From positions 1 to 64,000 of the forward strand of contig JBLIMR010000001.1 in NCBI GenBank assembly GCA_047638815.1: DNA of 64,000 nt. The letters run 5' to 3'. How positions within the stretch are numbered: position 1 is the first letter of the stretch; each line of letters starts with the position of its first letter. Of the stretch, positions 7,971-16,333 are shown piece after piece. The notes below the pieces were generated by a model, which did no database searches, was not told where the DNA came from, and saw only the letters and a list, made by a program, of their open reading frames with translations. The stretch comes from JAJRRH01 sp047638815. GTDB lineage: Bacteria > Bacteroidota > Bacteroidia > Flavobacteriales_D > JABDKJ01. Both the position numbers and the translations under genes were made by a program.

Positions 7971-8082
7971 AAAAAGGTCATTCACTTGAGCATTTGCCGC
8001 GATTATATCGAAATTCATTCTTGACCAATAAAGTCATCGAGGCAGATTCAGAAGATCATATCAAAAGATAATATTAGCTTTG

Positions 8083-8478
8083 ATGCAAAATCAGAAATTG
8101 TCAGGACTAAATTTCAATATAATCGCAGCAATTTTCGTTGGAGGAGGACTTGGTAGTGCTTTGCGATACTTAATTTCTTGGCTTGTCAATGGCCTTAAGA
8201 TTAATTTCACACCGCTTGGAACGCTATCAGCCAATATTATTAGCTGCATCATCATGGCCATTACGCTTATGGTCTTAAGTTCGCGTGGAGATCAATCAGA
8301 TTGGATGAGAGCTTTTGTTTTGGTTGGGTTTTGTGGGGGATTAAGCACTTTTTCTACTTTCAGCTTTGAAACTTTTACGCTCCTGAAGTCAGGACAAACG
8401 GGAATGGCTATTCTAAACATTGCTATTAGTGTATTAATGTGCTTGGCTATTTTTTATTTTTTTGTAAAAAGGGTCTAA
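8083..8478 (+). CDS. crcB: Fluoride channel CrcB/Fluc
   Basis: Small four-helix membrane protein of 131 residues that exports fluoride as an antiparallel dimer. Family motifs are visible: GGGLGSALRYLIS in helix 1, TPLGTLSANIISC, and GFCGGLSTFSTFSFET in helix 3, which includes the phenylalanines and the sodium-site region. The start is the ATG at 8083; an in-frame TTG directly precedes it. A TAGCTTTG element (8075-8082) abuts the ATG. I see no fluoride riboswitch upstream. Only one crcB copy is present here. Confidence 0.93.
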   Translation: MQNQKLSGLNFNIIAAIFVGGGLGSALRYLISWLVNGLKINFTPLGTLSANIISCIIMAITLMVLSSRGDQSDWMRAFVLVGFCGGLSTFSTFSFETFTLLKSGQTGMAILNIAISVLMCLAIFYFFVKRV

Positions 8479-8587
8479 ATCACGTTCTTTGAGTTTGATT
8501 TAGCTGAGTCGTTGATTGTTTATTATTCGTGCCAGTATACATCGACCCTTCAAGAGTAATTTTTATCTAATATCGCAGTCAATTTTG

Positions 8588-8608
8588 CACCCTTTAGGGT
8601 CGGGGCAG
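8588..8608. repeat. CCC-TTTA-GGG hairpin, long-form copy 1
   Basis: An ACCC-TTTA-GGGT hairpin at 8589-8600, followed by CGGGGCAG and an A-rich run. 20 of 21 bases match the element at 63413-63433. It is enclosed by an AATTTT/AAAATT inverted pair and lies just before the pafA promoter. Confidence 0.65.
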
Positions 8609-8627
8609 ATAAAATTGACGGAATTTA

Positions 8628-8657
8628 TTGATAAGACATTCTTTACTTGTAAAATTG
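8628..8657 (+). promoter_or_regulatory. Probable promoter of the PafA-type phosphatase
   Basis: TTG (8628-8630), a 19-base spacer and TAAAATTG (8650-8657) fit the Bacteroidetes TTG / TAnnTTTG pattern with one mismatch. The ATG of the phosphatase is 29 bases downstream. Confidence 0.5.
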
Positions 8658-8686
8658 TAGAGAATCAAAAATGAAACTATTATCTC

Positions 8687-10291
8687 ATGAGAAAGTCCTT
8701 TTACATCCTTGTTTTCCTGTTTATCCCTACTTTATTTTTTGGTCAAAATGATCAGCCCAAACTTATTGTTGGTATCGTGGTAGATCAAATGAAGCCAGAG
8801 TTTCTAACGAGATACGCGGTGAATTATGAAGAGGGTGGATTCAATCGGATGTTGAGAGAAGGTTATCAATGTAAGAACACACACTTCAATTACATCCCAA
8901 CCTATACCGGTCCTGGTCACGCGACCATCTTTACCGGAGCAACACCGTCTATGCATGGGATCATCGCCAACAGTTACTATGACAGAATTTTAAAGAAAAA
9001 AGTCTATTGCGCCTATGATCCGGAGGTTACACAGACCGAAGGTAATGAGGAAGGAGGCAAGATGTCAGCATCAAGGATTTTGACGACAACCATAGGTGAT
9101 GAAATGAAATTGGCTAATCCCAATTCCAAAGTAGTGGCGATTTCGGAGAAAGATAGAGCATCAACATTTCCTGCTGGGCACAATGCGGATGGTGCGTATT
9201 GGTTGGTTGGTCACGATTTTATTACCTCTACCGCTTATAAAATCAAATTGCCAAAATGGGTTAAAGACTTTAATAATGAAAAATTGGTTGGAAAATATTT
9301 AAGCAAAGAATGGGATCTGTTGTTACCAAAAGTAAACTATCAAACCCTTCTCGATGATTCACCATATGAAGGAACATTTAGCGGAGAAAAATCACCGGTA
9401 TTCCCACACGATATACCCTCTATTTATGCTAATGATGAAAATGCTGGTTTGATAAAAGCAACACCATACGGTAACTCCATAACTGTGGATATGGCAATAG
9501 CCGCCATAGAGGGGGAGAAACTAGGAGTAGATGATGATATGGATTTGCTTTGCATTAGTTTTTCATCCACAGATTATGTCGGACATGACTATGGAACGCA
9601 CGCCATCGAAACGGAAGATACATACTACAGATTGGACAAAGATTTGTCAAGATTATTCTCTTATCTCGACAAGCAAATAGGTGTTGGAACATACACCGTT
9701 TTTCTTACTTCGGATCATGGCGCTGCTGTGCCTCCTGGTTTACTTAAGGAACAGAATATTCCGGCAGGATATTTTGATACGGAGCCTTTGAAACAGGATC
9801 TTGATTCTTTATTAGACAAGCGATTTATCGATGGAGATTGGATCGTAAATATGACGGACAATTATATATGGCTCAATGAAGAATTGATGGAGGAAAACAA
9901 ATTGAACAGAATAGATGTTTACCGATGGATTAAAAATTACTTGGTTCAGCAGGAAGGTATCCATATGGCTTACGATCGCATTTCATTGATGGAGAATGAT
10001 TATAGTGATTGGTTGGGCAGCAAGGTCAAAAATGGCTTCAATGCAAAATATTCTCCAGACATTATTTACCTTCTTTCTCCTGGATATATAGACTATGGAA
10101 AGGTTGGAACTACACATGGCAGCGGCTATACTTATGATACACATGCCCCACTGTTATGGATGGGATTTGGAATAGAAAAAGGCCACATGGAATCACCATC
10201 GAGTATTACAGATATTGTGCCTACACTTTGCACGAAGTTTAAGATTCCATTGCCAAGTGGTTGTATGGGGACACCATTGCTGCTGGAATGA
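8687..10291 (+). CDS. pafA: PafA-type alkaline phosphatase (secreted)
   Basis: 534 residues, alkaline phosphatase superfamily. A signal peptide (MRKSFYILVFLFIPTLFFGQ) sends it to the periplasm. Metal and catalytic motifs are intact: VVDQMKPEF (Asp33), nucleophile Thr74 in TYTGPGHATIF, Asn95, Lys155 and Arg157 in SEKDRAS (the PafA Lys/Arg pair), STDYVGHDYGTH, TSDHGA and DTHAPLLW. These features separate PafA monoesterases from the related NPP diesterases. It would release phosphate from organic phosphomonoesters. In studied members the activity does not depend on phosphate starvation. No Pho-box-like site is evident upstream. Confidence 0.9.
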   Translation: MRKSFYILVFLFIPTLFFGQNDQPKLIVGIVVDQMKPEFLTRYAVNYEEGGFNRMLREGYQCKNTHFNYIPTYTGPGHATIFTGATPSMHGIIANSYYDRILKKKVYCAYDPEVTQTEGNEEGGKMSASRILTTTIGDEMKLANPNSKVVAISEKDRASTFPAGHNADGAYWLVGHDFITSTAYKIKLPKWVKDFNNEKLVGKYLSKEWDLLLPKVNYQTLLDDSPYEGTFSGEKSPVFPHDIPSIYANDENAGLIKATPYGNSITVDMAIAAIEGEKLGVDDDMDLLCISFSSTDYVGHDYGTHAIETEDTYYRLDKDLSRLFSYLDKQIGVGTYTVFLTSDHGAAVPPGLLKEQNIPAGYFDTEPLKQDLDSLLDKRFIDGDWIVNMTDNYIWLNEELMEENKLNRIDVYRWIKNYLVQQEGIHMAYDRISLMENDYSDWLGSKVKNGFNAKYSPDIIYLLSPGYIDYGKVGTTHGSGYTYDTHAPLLWMGFGIEKGHMESPSSITDIVPTLCTKFKIPLPSGCMGTPLLLE

Positions 10292-10692
10292 TTTTGTAAG
10301 ATTACAAATGTCTAAAATACGACCATAGTTTATATAGCATCGATAGCTTTAAAAGTGTGTTGGCCTGTGAAAAACGCGGGCCAGTGCTGGAGAGAATTGT
10401 CTTTGTGCAACTATCATGAAGAACAATGCTAAGACAAAGACTAAGATGCCTAAGAGCATTGCAGATTTTAAACCTTCAAAAAGACAAGTGCCGGGCAGAA
10501 GCATTTTTTTCACTAGCTTTTTTTGTTTCTTTTTACAGCAATGGAAAAAAGAAAGGGCACTCAAACGAAGATCAAAATTTACAAAACAAAATTGAGGTGC
10601 TAATATCCATGTTTAGAATAAGATAAGCTGGTATGGAATCGATTAGAAATGAACGACAATATTATTAAATTCTCTTACCTTTCAAAAAAACA
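10292..10692. other. 401-bp intergenic region between pafA and ppx
   Basis: No confident gene. It holds a short possible inverted repeat TGGCC/GGCCA (10360-10382) without a T-tract, and two mutually antisense open frames: 10416-10595 on the plus strand and about 10349-10564 on the minus strand, the latter from a TTG. A TACCTTTC sequence (10676-10683) next to the ppx start could be a -7 element, but it has no TTG upstream. Confidence 0.5.
10416..10595 (+). CDS. Possible small basic protein, 59 residues
   Basis: ATG-initiated frame MKNNAKTKTKMPKSIADFKP continuing to KKERALKRRSKFTKQN, rich in Lys and Arg, with a Phe-rich centre (SIFFTSFFCFFLQ). No family is recognised and no promoter stands out. 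The opposite strand is also open in the same place and would encode a short membrane-spanning peptide, so at most one of the two is real. Included because the gap is otherwise empty and the frame starts with ATG. Confidence 0.25.
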   Translation: MKNNAKTKTKMPKSIADFKPSKRQVPGRSIFFTSFFCFFLQQWKKERALKRRSKFTKQN

Positions 10693-11622
10693 ATGAACAA
10701 AGCCATCATCGACATCGGCAGTAACACGATCAATGTGCTTATTGTACAAATAGAATCAGCTACTTGGACAAGGATCGCGGAATATAAAAACCCTGCGAGA
10801 TTAGGTAAAGGTGGCCTTGATAAAAACATGCTGGCGGAAGATGCCATCGAGCGCGGAATCAAAGCGCTTACAGATCACATTGTAATGGCTAAGGAACATC
10901 GTTGTGATTCAATTCATGCATACGCTACTGCAGCCGTTCGAGACGCAAAAAACAAAGACGTTTTCTTGAAGAGAGTCAAGAGGGAATTGAATCTTGATAT
11001 CGAAGTCATTGAAGGAAAGAGAGAAGCTGAATTAATTACATTCGGGATACAAGCTTCCGGAGCTTTAAGTGACGAAACAAATTTGATTCTCGATATTGGA
11101 GGTGGCAGTACGGAATTTATCATCATCAAAAAAGGAGAGATTTTTTTCAAAGAAAGTTATCGCCTTGGTGTGACAAGATTGCTAGAACAATTTAAACCTT
11201 CCGATCCACTTTCAGGGGAAAATATTAAAGTCATTGGAGACCACATAAACGCTGAACTTGTTCAATTGAAACAATTGATTATAGAACACAACCCGACCCG
11301 TCTGGTGGGTGCATCTGGATCTTTTGATAGCTTGGCGCAAATGTCAGCCGCCCGTTTGCAATTAGATTTCGAGGCTATTAAAAATGAGATTTCTTTGGAG
11401 GTATATGATGATTTATCAAAAGAAATATTAGCGCACAAAATGTCAGTTCGTGCAGAAATTCCAGGATTGGTTCCACATCGTGTTGAAACGATTCCGATGG
11501 CGGTATTATTGATAGATAAAATTTTGGAGAACGGAAATTTTAAAGAAATTTTCCAATCTTCATATGCCTTAAAAGAAGGGGCTGCCGAAGAATTATGTAA
11601 TCGAGAATATGACAAGGTCTAA
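10693..11622 (+). CDS. ppx: Ppx/GppA phosphatase family protein (exopolyphosphatase)
   Basis: 309 residues, the short single-module form of the sugar kinase/Hsp70-like Ppx/GppA family. It has the phosphate-1 loop AIIDIGSNTINVLIVQ, the catalytic Glu region in VIEGKREAELITFGI, and the phosphate-2 loop LILDIGGGSTEFI. The C-terminal HD-like domain of long Ppx is missing, which is usual in Bacteroidetes. It would remove terminal phosphate from polyphosphate or act on pppGpp. The response-regulator gene starts 29 bases downstream in the same direction. Confidence 0.88.
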   Translation: MNKAIIDIGSNTINVLIVQIESATWTRIAEYKNPARLGKGGLDKNMLAEDAIERGIKALTDHIVMAKEHRCDSIHAYATAAVRDAKNKDVFLKRVKRELNLDIEVIEGKREAELITFGIQASGALSDETNLILDIGGGSTEFIIIKKGEIFFKESYRLGVTRLLEQFKPSDPLSGENIKVIGDHINAELVQLKQLIIEHNPTRLVGASGSFDSLAQMSAARLQLDFEAIKNEISLEVYDDLSKEILAHKMSVRAEIPGLVPHRVETIPMAVLLIDKILENGNFKEIFQSSYALKEGAAEELCNREYDKV

Positions 11623-11651
11623 TTGCTTATTTTTGAAAAAAAATTGATTGC

Positions 11652-12818
11652 ATGCCGAAGATTTTAATCATAGATGACGAGAAGAGTATCAGAGGAACCC
11701 TCAAAGAAATTCTAGAGTACGAAAAGCATGTCGTTGATACGGCTGAGGATGGTATTGAAGGTCTCAAAATGCTGGAAACAGGAAAGTACGAAATCGTATT
11801 GTGTGATATCAAGATGCCCAAGATGGATGGAATCGAAGTGTTAGAAACCATATTGTCGAAGGGTTATGACATTCCAGTTGTTATGATTTCTGGTCATGGT
11901 AATATAGAAACAGCAGTTGAAGCTTTGAAAAAAGGAGCTTTTGATTTTATTCAAAAACCATTGGATCTAAATCGAGTCCTAGTCACTCTTCGAAATGCGA
12001 TGGATCAGTCTTCTTTGGTCGAAGAAACCAAAGTGCTAAAGAGAAAAATAAACAAGCAATTAAGTGCCAACATCATTGGGGAATCTGATCCGATAATGAA
12101 GATTAAGGAAATGATTGATAAAGTGGCTCCTTCTGATGCGAGAGTTTTGATAACGGGTGCCAATGGTGCCGGTAAAGAACTTGTCGCTCGTCAACTACAT
12201 GAAAAGAGTGCAAGGAATAAAGCTCCATTCATTGAAGTTAACTGTGCTGCCATTCCATCAGAGTTAATAGAAAGTGAGCTTTTTGGACATGAAAAAGGAG
12301 CCTTTACTTCAGCGATAAAACAGCGAAAAGGTAAATTTGAGCAGGCCAATGGTGGTACATTATTTTTAGATGAAATAGGAGACATGAGTCTTTCTGCCCA
12401 AGCAAAGGTGCTTAGAGCATTACAAGAAAATCGTATCAGTAGAGTAGGTGGTGATAAAGATATAAAAGTGGATGTTAGAATTTTGGCCGCCACGAATAAA
12501 GACTTAAAAGAAGAAATTTCAGAGAAGAAATTTAGAGAGGATTTATACCATAGACTTAGTGTAATACTAATTGAAGTTCCATCGCTCAATGACAGAAAAA
12601 GTGACATCCCGATGCTCACGCAATTTTTCTTGGATAAAGTCGCAAAAGAATATGGTCAGCCAACGAAAAAAATTGAGGATAAAGCCATGAAAGCACTTCA
12701 ACAATATGATTGGACGGGGAATATTAGAGAATTAAGAAACGTAGTCGAGCGTCTAATAATTCTTGGTGATGACACCATCAGTGAAAAGGATGTGAAGGCA
12801 TATGTGATTCCAAATTAG
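11652..12818 (+). CDS. Sigma-54-dependent response regulator (NtrC-like) lacking the DNA-binding domain
   Basis: 388 residues. Residues 1-118 are a receiver domain with the phosphoacceptor Asp52 in VLCDIKMPKMDG and Lys in FIQKPLD. Residues 140-375 are an AAA+ sigma-54 activator domain: Walker A GANGAGKEL, the sigma-54 loop GAFTSA (usually GAFTGA), Walker B GGTLFLDEIGDM, arginine finger region FREDLYHRLSV and sensor II WTGNIRELRNVVERL. The protein ends 14 residues later, without the Fis-type helix-turn-helix, so it cannot bind enhancers in the usual way. No cognate kinase is nearby. It may share a transcript with ppx, 29 bases upstream. Confidence 0.92.
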   Translation: MPKILIIDDEKSIRGTLKEILEYEKHVVDTAEDGIEGLKMLETGKYEIVLCDIKMPKMDGIEVLETILSKGYDIPVVMISGHGNIETAVEALKKGAFDFIQKPLDLNRVLVTLRNAMDQSSLVEETKVLKRKINKQLSANIIGESDPIMKIKEMIDKVAPSDARVLITGANGAGKELVARQLHEKSARNKAPFIEVNCAAIPSELIESELFGHEKGAFTSAIKQRKGKFEQANGGTLFLDEIGDMSLSAQAKVLRALQENRISRVGGDKDIKVDVRILAATNKDLKEEISEKKFREDLYHRLSVILIEVPSLNDRKSDIPMLTQFFLDKVAKEYGQPTKKIEDKAMKALQQYDWTGNIRELRNVVERLIILGDDTISEKDVKAYVIPN

Positions 12819-12836
12819 TTGGATAGTAAAAAAGGG

Positions 12837-12991
12837 GTCAGTAATCAGTGATTAGTTTCTGTTAGTAGTGAAAAGGTTTTGGATCAAGAGCAGAATAATT
12901 TCTTGCATCTAAAGTAATACTCAACATTCAACTTTAGACACTAATGAAAAACCTTCTTTTGATTTCTGACTACTTTAAACTGATTACTGAC
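12837..12991. repeat. Inverted repeat of degenerate TCAGTAATCAGT sequence
   Basis: GTCAGTAATCAGT (12837-12849) is the exact reverse complement of ACTGATTACTGAC (12979-12991), with about 129 bases between. Further degenerate copies (GTTAGTAGTG, CTAATAACTGACC) surround it. This fills the gap between the response regulator and recN. A similar string (ACTGACCCCTGACTACTGG) occurs at about 62270-62289. It looks like a low-complexity dispersed repeat, not a gene. Confidence 0.6.
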
Positions 12992-13032
12992 ACCTAATAA
13001 CTGACCACTATATAAATCCTTACCTTCGCTAC

Positions 13033-14694
13033 ATGCTTCGAAAACTATCCATAAAAAACTATGCGCTCATCGATGAGTTGAGTTTAGATTTTGAAAAAGG
13101 GTTCACAGTTATCACAGGCGAAACTGGATCAGGAAAATCCATTTTGCTCGGTGCAATGGGATTGATTTTGGGGAACAGATCAGACAGTAATGTAATTCAT
13201 CAATCAGGTGACAAGTGCATCGTTGAGGCAGAATTTGATATCGCAGATTACAACCTTAAGCCATTGTTCAAAGAGGAAGATTTGGACTATGCAGCACATT
13301 CTATTTTTAGAAGAGAAGTATTGAGTAGTGGGCGATCTAGAGCCTTTGTAAATGACACGCCCGTGTCTCTTTCATTAATGAAAAACATTGGGTCGAAACT
13401 CGTTGATATACACTCGCAGCATGATGTAATCATGTTGAAGAACAACAGCATACAACTTAATGCTTTAGACGCATTTGCGAAAAATGAAAAACTCAGGAAG
13501 AAATATCTTGCTAGTTTTTTGCAGTGGGAGAAATTAAAAAAAGATTACGATCAGCTTAAGAACGCCATCCTGTCTTCTAATATGGACAAGGATTACATCG
13601 ACTTTCAATTACAAGAATTGGTGGATGCAAATCTCAAGACTGGAGAAAAAGAAAAGCTAGAACAAGATCAAAATATTGCAGAAAGTGCAGAGGAAATCAA
13701 AAGTGTTTTGAGGGATGTAAACGAAGTGTTTACCAATGATGAGCATGGCATTTTGAATCAGACGAGAACAATAGAAAACGCGCTGTCAAAAATTTCTGAC
13801 AAGTCAGAACGTTACCAAGAATTGTCTGATAGAATAAAAAGCGTAAGACTGGAAGTTTTGGATCTACAAAATGATCTTGGTGTAGAGGAATCTTCAGTGG
13901 AAGTTGACCCTGCAGCCTTAAATAAAATTCAAGAAAGATTGGATCTATTATATCGTTTGGAGAACAAACATAGGGTGGGGGATGTGGATGAGTTGATTCA
14001 AGTGGAGGAGAAATTGAGCAATAGTCTTTTTGAGGCTGACCAATTAGAAAAGCGATTAAAGTCTATTGAAAAAGAATTGAAAGAAGAAGAGATCAAACTG
14101 ACCCAATTGGCTGAAGCATTAACAGCATCCAGAGCTAATAAAATTCCTTCATTTGAGAAAAAAGCAACATCCTTATTGAAGAGTTTGTCTTTAAATAAAG
14201 CCAGAGTTAAAGTCCATATTGAGGAACAAAAATCTTTTGGTAGAGTGGGGAAAGATCATGTTAATTTTCTGTTCAATGCGAACAGTGGAGGATCATTACA
14301 AGAGTTAGGGAAAGTAGCATCTGGAGGAGAATTGTCACGTGTCATGCTCGCTATAAAATCTATTCTTGCAGATACAAGCGGATTGCCTGTCCTTATTTTT
14401 GACGAGATCGATACGGGGATTTCTGGTAAAGTTTCCGGCATGGTCGCCAAAATGATGGTAAAGATATCAGAAGCGAGACAGGTATTCTCAATAACACACC
14501 AAGCGCAAGTCGCTTCTTTGGGTAATTGCCATTACAAAGTTTCTAAAGCGGAGTCAAAGAATAGAACTGTCACTAGTGTAGAGTTACTGGACAAAAAGTC
14601 TAGGGTAAAAGAAATAGCGGAAATGTTATCAGGGCAATCTATATCGGAGCACTCCTTGGCAAATGCGACAGAATTATTAGCGCAGGATGTTTGA
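13033..14694 (+). CDS. recN: DNA repair protein RecN
   Basis: 553-residue SMC-like ATPase acting in double-strand break repair. It has Walker A GETGSGKSIL near the N-terminus, a long coiled coil in the middle (about residues 150-370), then the ABC signature SGGELSRVMLAIK, Walker B LIFDEIDTGISG and the H-loop region FSITHQAQVAS. Length and layout are normal. The last eight bases overlap the start of the PAP2 gene, so the two are translated from one message. A TACCTTCG element lies four bases before the ATG. Confidence 0.96.
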   Translation: MLRKLSIKNYALIDELSLDFEKGFTVITGETGSGKSILLGAMGLILGNRSDSNVIHQSGDKCIVEAEFDIADYNLKPLFKEEDLDYAAHSIFRREVLSSGRSRAFVNDTPVSLSLMKNIGSKLVDIHSQHDVIMLKNNSIQLNALDAFAKNEKLRKKYLASFLQWEKLKKDYDQLKNAILSSNMDKDYIDFQLQELVDANLKTGEKEKLEQDQNIAESAEEIKSVLRDVNEVFTNDEHGILNQTRTIENALSKISDKSERYQELSDRIKSVRLEVLDLQNDLGVEESSVEVDPAALNKIQERLDLLYRLENKHRVGDVDELIQVEEKLSNSLFEADQLEKRLKSIEKELKEEEIKLTQLAEALTASRANKIPSFEKKATSLLKSLSLNKARVKVHIEEQKSFGRVGKDHVNFLFNANSGGSLQELGKVASGGELSRVMLAIKSILADTSGLPVLIFDEIDTGISGKVSGMVAKMMVKISEARQVFSITHQAQVASLGNCHYKVSKAESKNRTVTSVELLDKKSRVKEIAEMLSGQSISEHSLANATELLAQDV

Positions 14695-15268
14695 GAAATT
14701 AGAGGAAATCGATCGCTCTTTAATGATTTATCTCAATGGGATACATAACCCCATGTTTGATACGATCATGCATTACTTCAGTGAGTTATTATTTTGGGTG
14801 CCGTTTTTTCTGTGGGTAATCTATTTGGTTTATAAGAAATACGAATTGAAAACCTTGGGAATTTTTTTCCTGACGGCTGGATTGACTGTTCTTCTAGCCG
14901 ACCGTATTTCTGTGGAACTTTTTAAAAATGTATTTGAGAGATTAAGACCTTGTCATAATGGAGATATCGGTCAACTTATGCATCTGTATGACGATAAATG
15001 CGGAGGTCAATTTGGGTTCGTTTCTTCACATGCCACTAACTTTTTTGGTTTGGCCATACTCTTTGCCTCGGTCTTGAAGAATAAAGTCAAAGGCATTGTA
15101 CCGCTCATGTTGATTTGGGCCACTCTTGTGGGATATAGTAGAATATATCTTGGTGTACATTATCCTGCGGATGTTCTTGGAGGGGCAATTTTAGGATCTG
15201 TTATTGGTTTTATAACCTACAGAATCTTCATTGTTGCTAAGCAGAAGTATGTTGATGTAAGAGAGTAA
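14687..15268 (+). CDS. PAP2 superfamily membrane phosphatase
   Basis: 193-residue integral membrane protein with the three phosphatase motifs of the PAP2 family: KNVFERLRP (KxxxxxxRP), SSHATNF (a variant of PSGH with the catalytic His) and SRIYLGVHYPADVLGG (SRxxxxxHxxxD). Such enzymes dephosphorylate lipid phosphates such as undecaprenyl pyrophosphate, phosphatidate or lipid A phosphates; the substrate here is not determined. The start overlaps the recN stop. Its 3' end faces lspA with three bases between. Confidence 0.9.
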   Translation: MFEKLEEIDRSLMIYLNGIHNPMFDTIMHYFSELLFWVPFFLWVIYLVYKKYELKTLGIFFLTAGLTVLLADRISVELFKNVFERLRPCHNGDIGQLMHLYDDKCGGQFGFVSSHATNFFGLAILFASVLKNKVKGIVPLMLIWATLVGYSRIYLGVHYPADVLGGAILGSVIGFITYRIFIVAKQKYVDVRE

Positions 15269-15271
15269 TCC

Positions 15272-15925
15272 TTATTTCGCTACTTGCTCTTCTTCCAAAA
15301 CTACTGATACAACTTCAACTTCTTCAGGCTTTTTGAAGTACCTATTCTGAAACACCAATATGGCGATGATACCAGTAGAAATCGCTGTGTCAGCGATATT
15401 AAAAATAGGTTTGAAAAACTCAAAATTTTGCCCGCCTACATATGGAACCCATTCCGGCCAAGTGAAATCAAACAGCGGGAAATATAACATGTCCACTACA
15501 TTCCCATGAAGGAAGCTCGCATAACCCTCTGCAGGGTTGTATTGTGCTACTAATGTGCTGTATACTATGCTGTCCGTAAAAAGCAAGCCATAAAAAGCAC
15601 TGTCAAGAATATTGCCGATAGCACCAGCCAATATCATAGATCCGAAAATAATCAGCCCAGTTGGATACTTTTTTTTAATAAAGCCAAAAAGTACATAGGC
15701 TATAACTCCAATGGCAACTATTCTAAAAACACTTAGTATTAATTTACCAATTTCCCCACCGAATTCTAAGCCGAATGCCATGCCGGGGTTTTCAATGAAA
15801 TGCAGAATAAACCAATCTCCAAAAACGTTGATGCTCTCGCCTTGGAACATGCTTAACTTCACCCAAATCTTTAATGCTTGGTCTGCAAGTAATATAAGGA
15901 AGACGGTTAGGAATGCTTTTTTCAA
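15272..15925 (-). CDS. lspA: Lipoprotein signal peptidase (signal peptidase II)
   Basis: Cleaves prolipoproteins at the lipidated Cys in the inner membrane. 217 residues, longer than the usual 160-170 because of an insertion between the catalytic segments. The two catalytic Asp residues are in GAIGNILDSAFYG and FNIADTAISTGI. N-terminal motifs LLADQALKIWVK and ENPGMAFGL fit the family. The start is a TTG (15923-15925), 16 bases after the stop of the DksA-like gene; no in-frame ATG lies between. It ends the ileS-dksA-like-lspA operon and serves the several predicted lipoproteins in this window. Confidence 0.93.
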   Translation of the reverse strand: MKKAFLTVFLILLADQALKIWVKLSMFQGESINVFGDWFILHFIENPGMAFGLEFGGEIGKLILSVFRIVAIGVIAYVLFGFIKKKYPTGLIIFGSMILAGAIGNILDSAFYGLLFTDSIVYSTLVAQYNPAEGYASFLHGNVVDMLYFPLFDFTWPEWVPYVGGQNFEFFKPIFNIADTAISTGIIAILVFQNRYFKKPEEVEVVSVVLEEEQVAK

Positions 15926-15941
15926 ATCTGAAAAATAGTTC

Positions 15942-16322
15942 TTATTTCTGTTTGTTCTTAGCTTCGATACTCAAAGTAGCATGAGGAACTAGCATCAATC
16001 TTTCTTTTTGGATTAATTTCTTTGTCACCCTACAAACGCCATACGTTTTGTTCTTAATTCTCAAAAGTGCATCATCAAGGTGACGAATGAACTTCTCTTG
16101 TCTGATAGCCAATTGAGCAGTTTCTTCCCTCGTCATTGTATCCGAACCATCTTCCATCATTTTGAATGTTGGAGAAGTGTCGTTTGTGCCATGGTCATCT
16201 TTGTATGATAATGTGCTTTTAAGAAGATCAAGATCATCTTTTGCGACCGCAAGCTTTTTTATAATAAGCTCCTGGAACATCTTTAAATCTTTATCTGAAA
16301 ATCGTAAGACTTCTTCAGCCAT
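15942..16322 (-). CDS. TraR/DksA family protein without zinc cysteines
   Basis: 126 residues with the coiled-coil and C-terminal globular layout of DksA-like RNA polymerase secondary-channel proteins. The C-terminal segment GVCRVTKKLIQKERL followed by VPHATLSIEAK aligns with the DksA zinc finger, but three of the four Cys are replaced, so it should not bind zinc. This variant is widespread in Bacteroidetes. It sits between ileS (12 bases) and lspA (16 bases) in a conserved operon. A role in transcription control is inferred from the family only. Confidence 0.88.
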   Translation of the reverse strand: MAEEVLRFSDKDLKMFQELIIKKLAVAKDDLDLLKSTLSYKDDHGTNDTSPTFKMMEDGSDTMTREETAQLAIRQEKFIRHLDDALLRIKNKTYGVCRVTKKLIQKERLMLVPHATLSIEAKNKQK

Positions 16323-16333
16323 AATTTTTTTTA

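Noticed and set aside
7795..7989. Plus-strand frame through the terminator and the 50-bp palindrome
   Set aside because: It consists of the end of the T9SS gene in another frame plus non-coding repeat.
7971..8082. Possible fluoride riboswitch before crcB
   Set aside because: I looked for the conserved GGNGAUGG-type start and pseudoknot pattern and did not find it.
8671..8751. Short upstream frame (MKLLSHEKVLLH...) overlapping the start of pafA
   Set aside because: 27 codons with no conserved features; the ATG falls in the leader by chance as far as can be seen.
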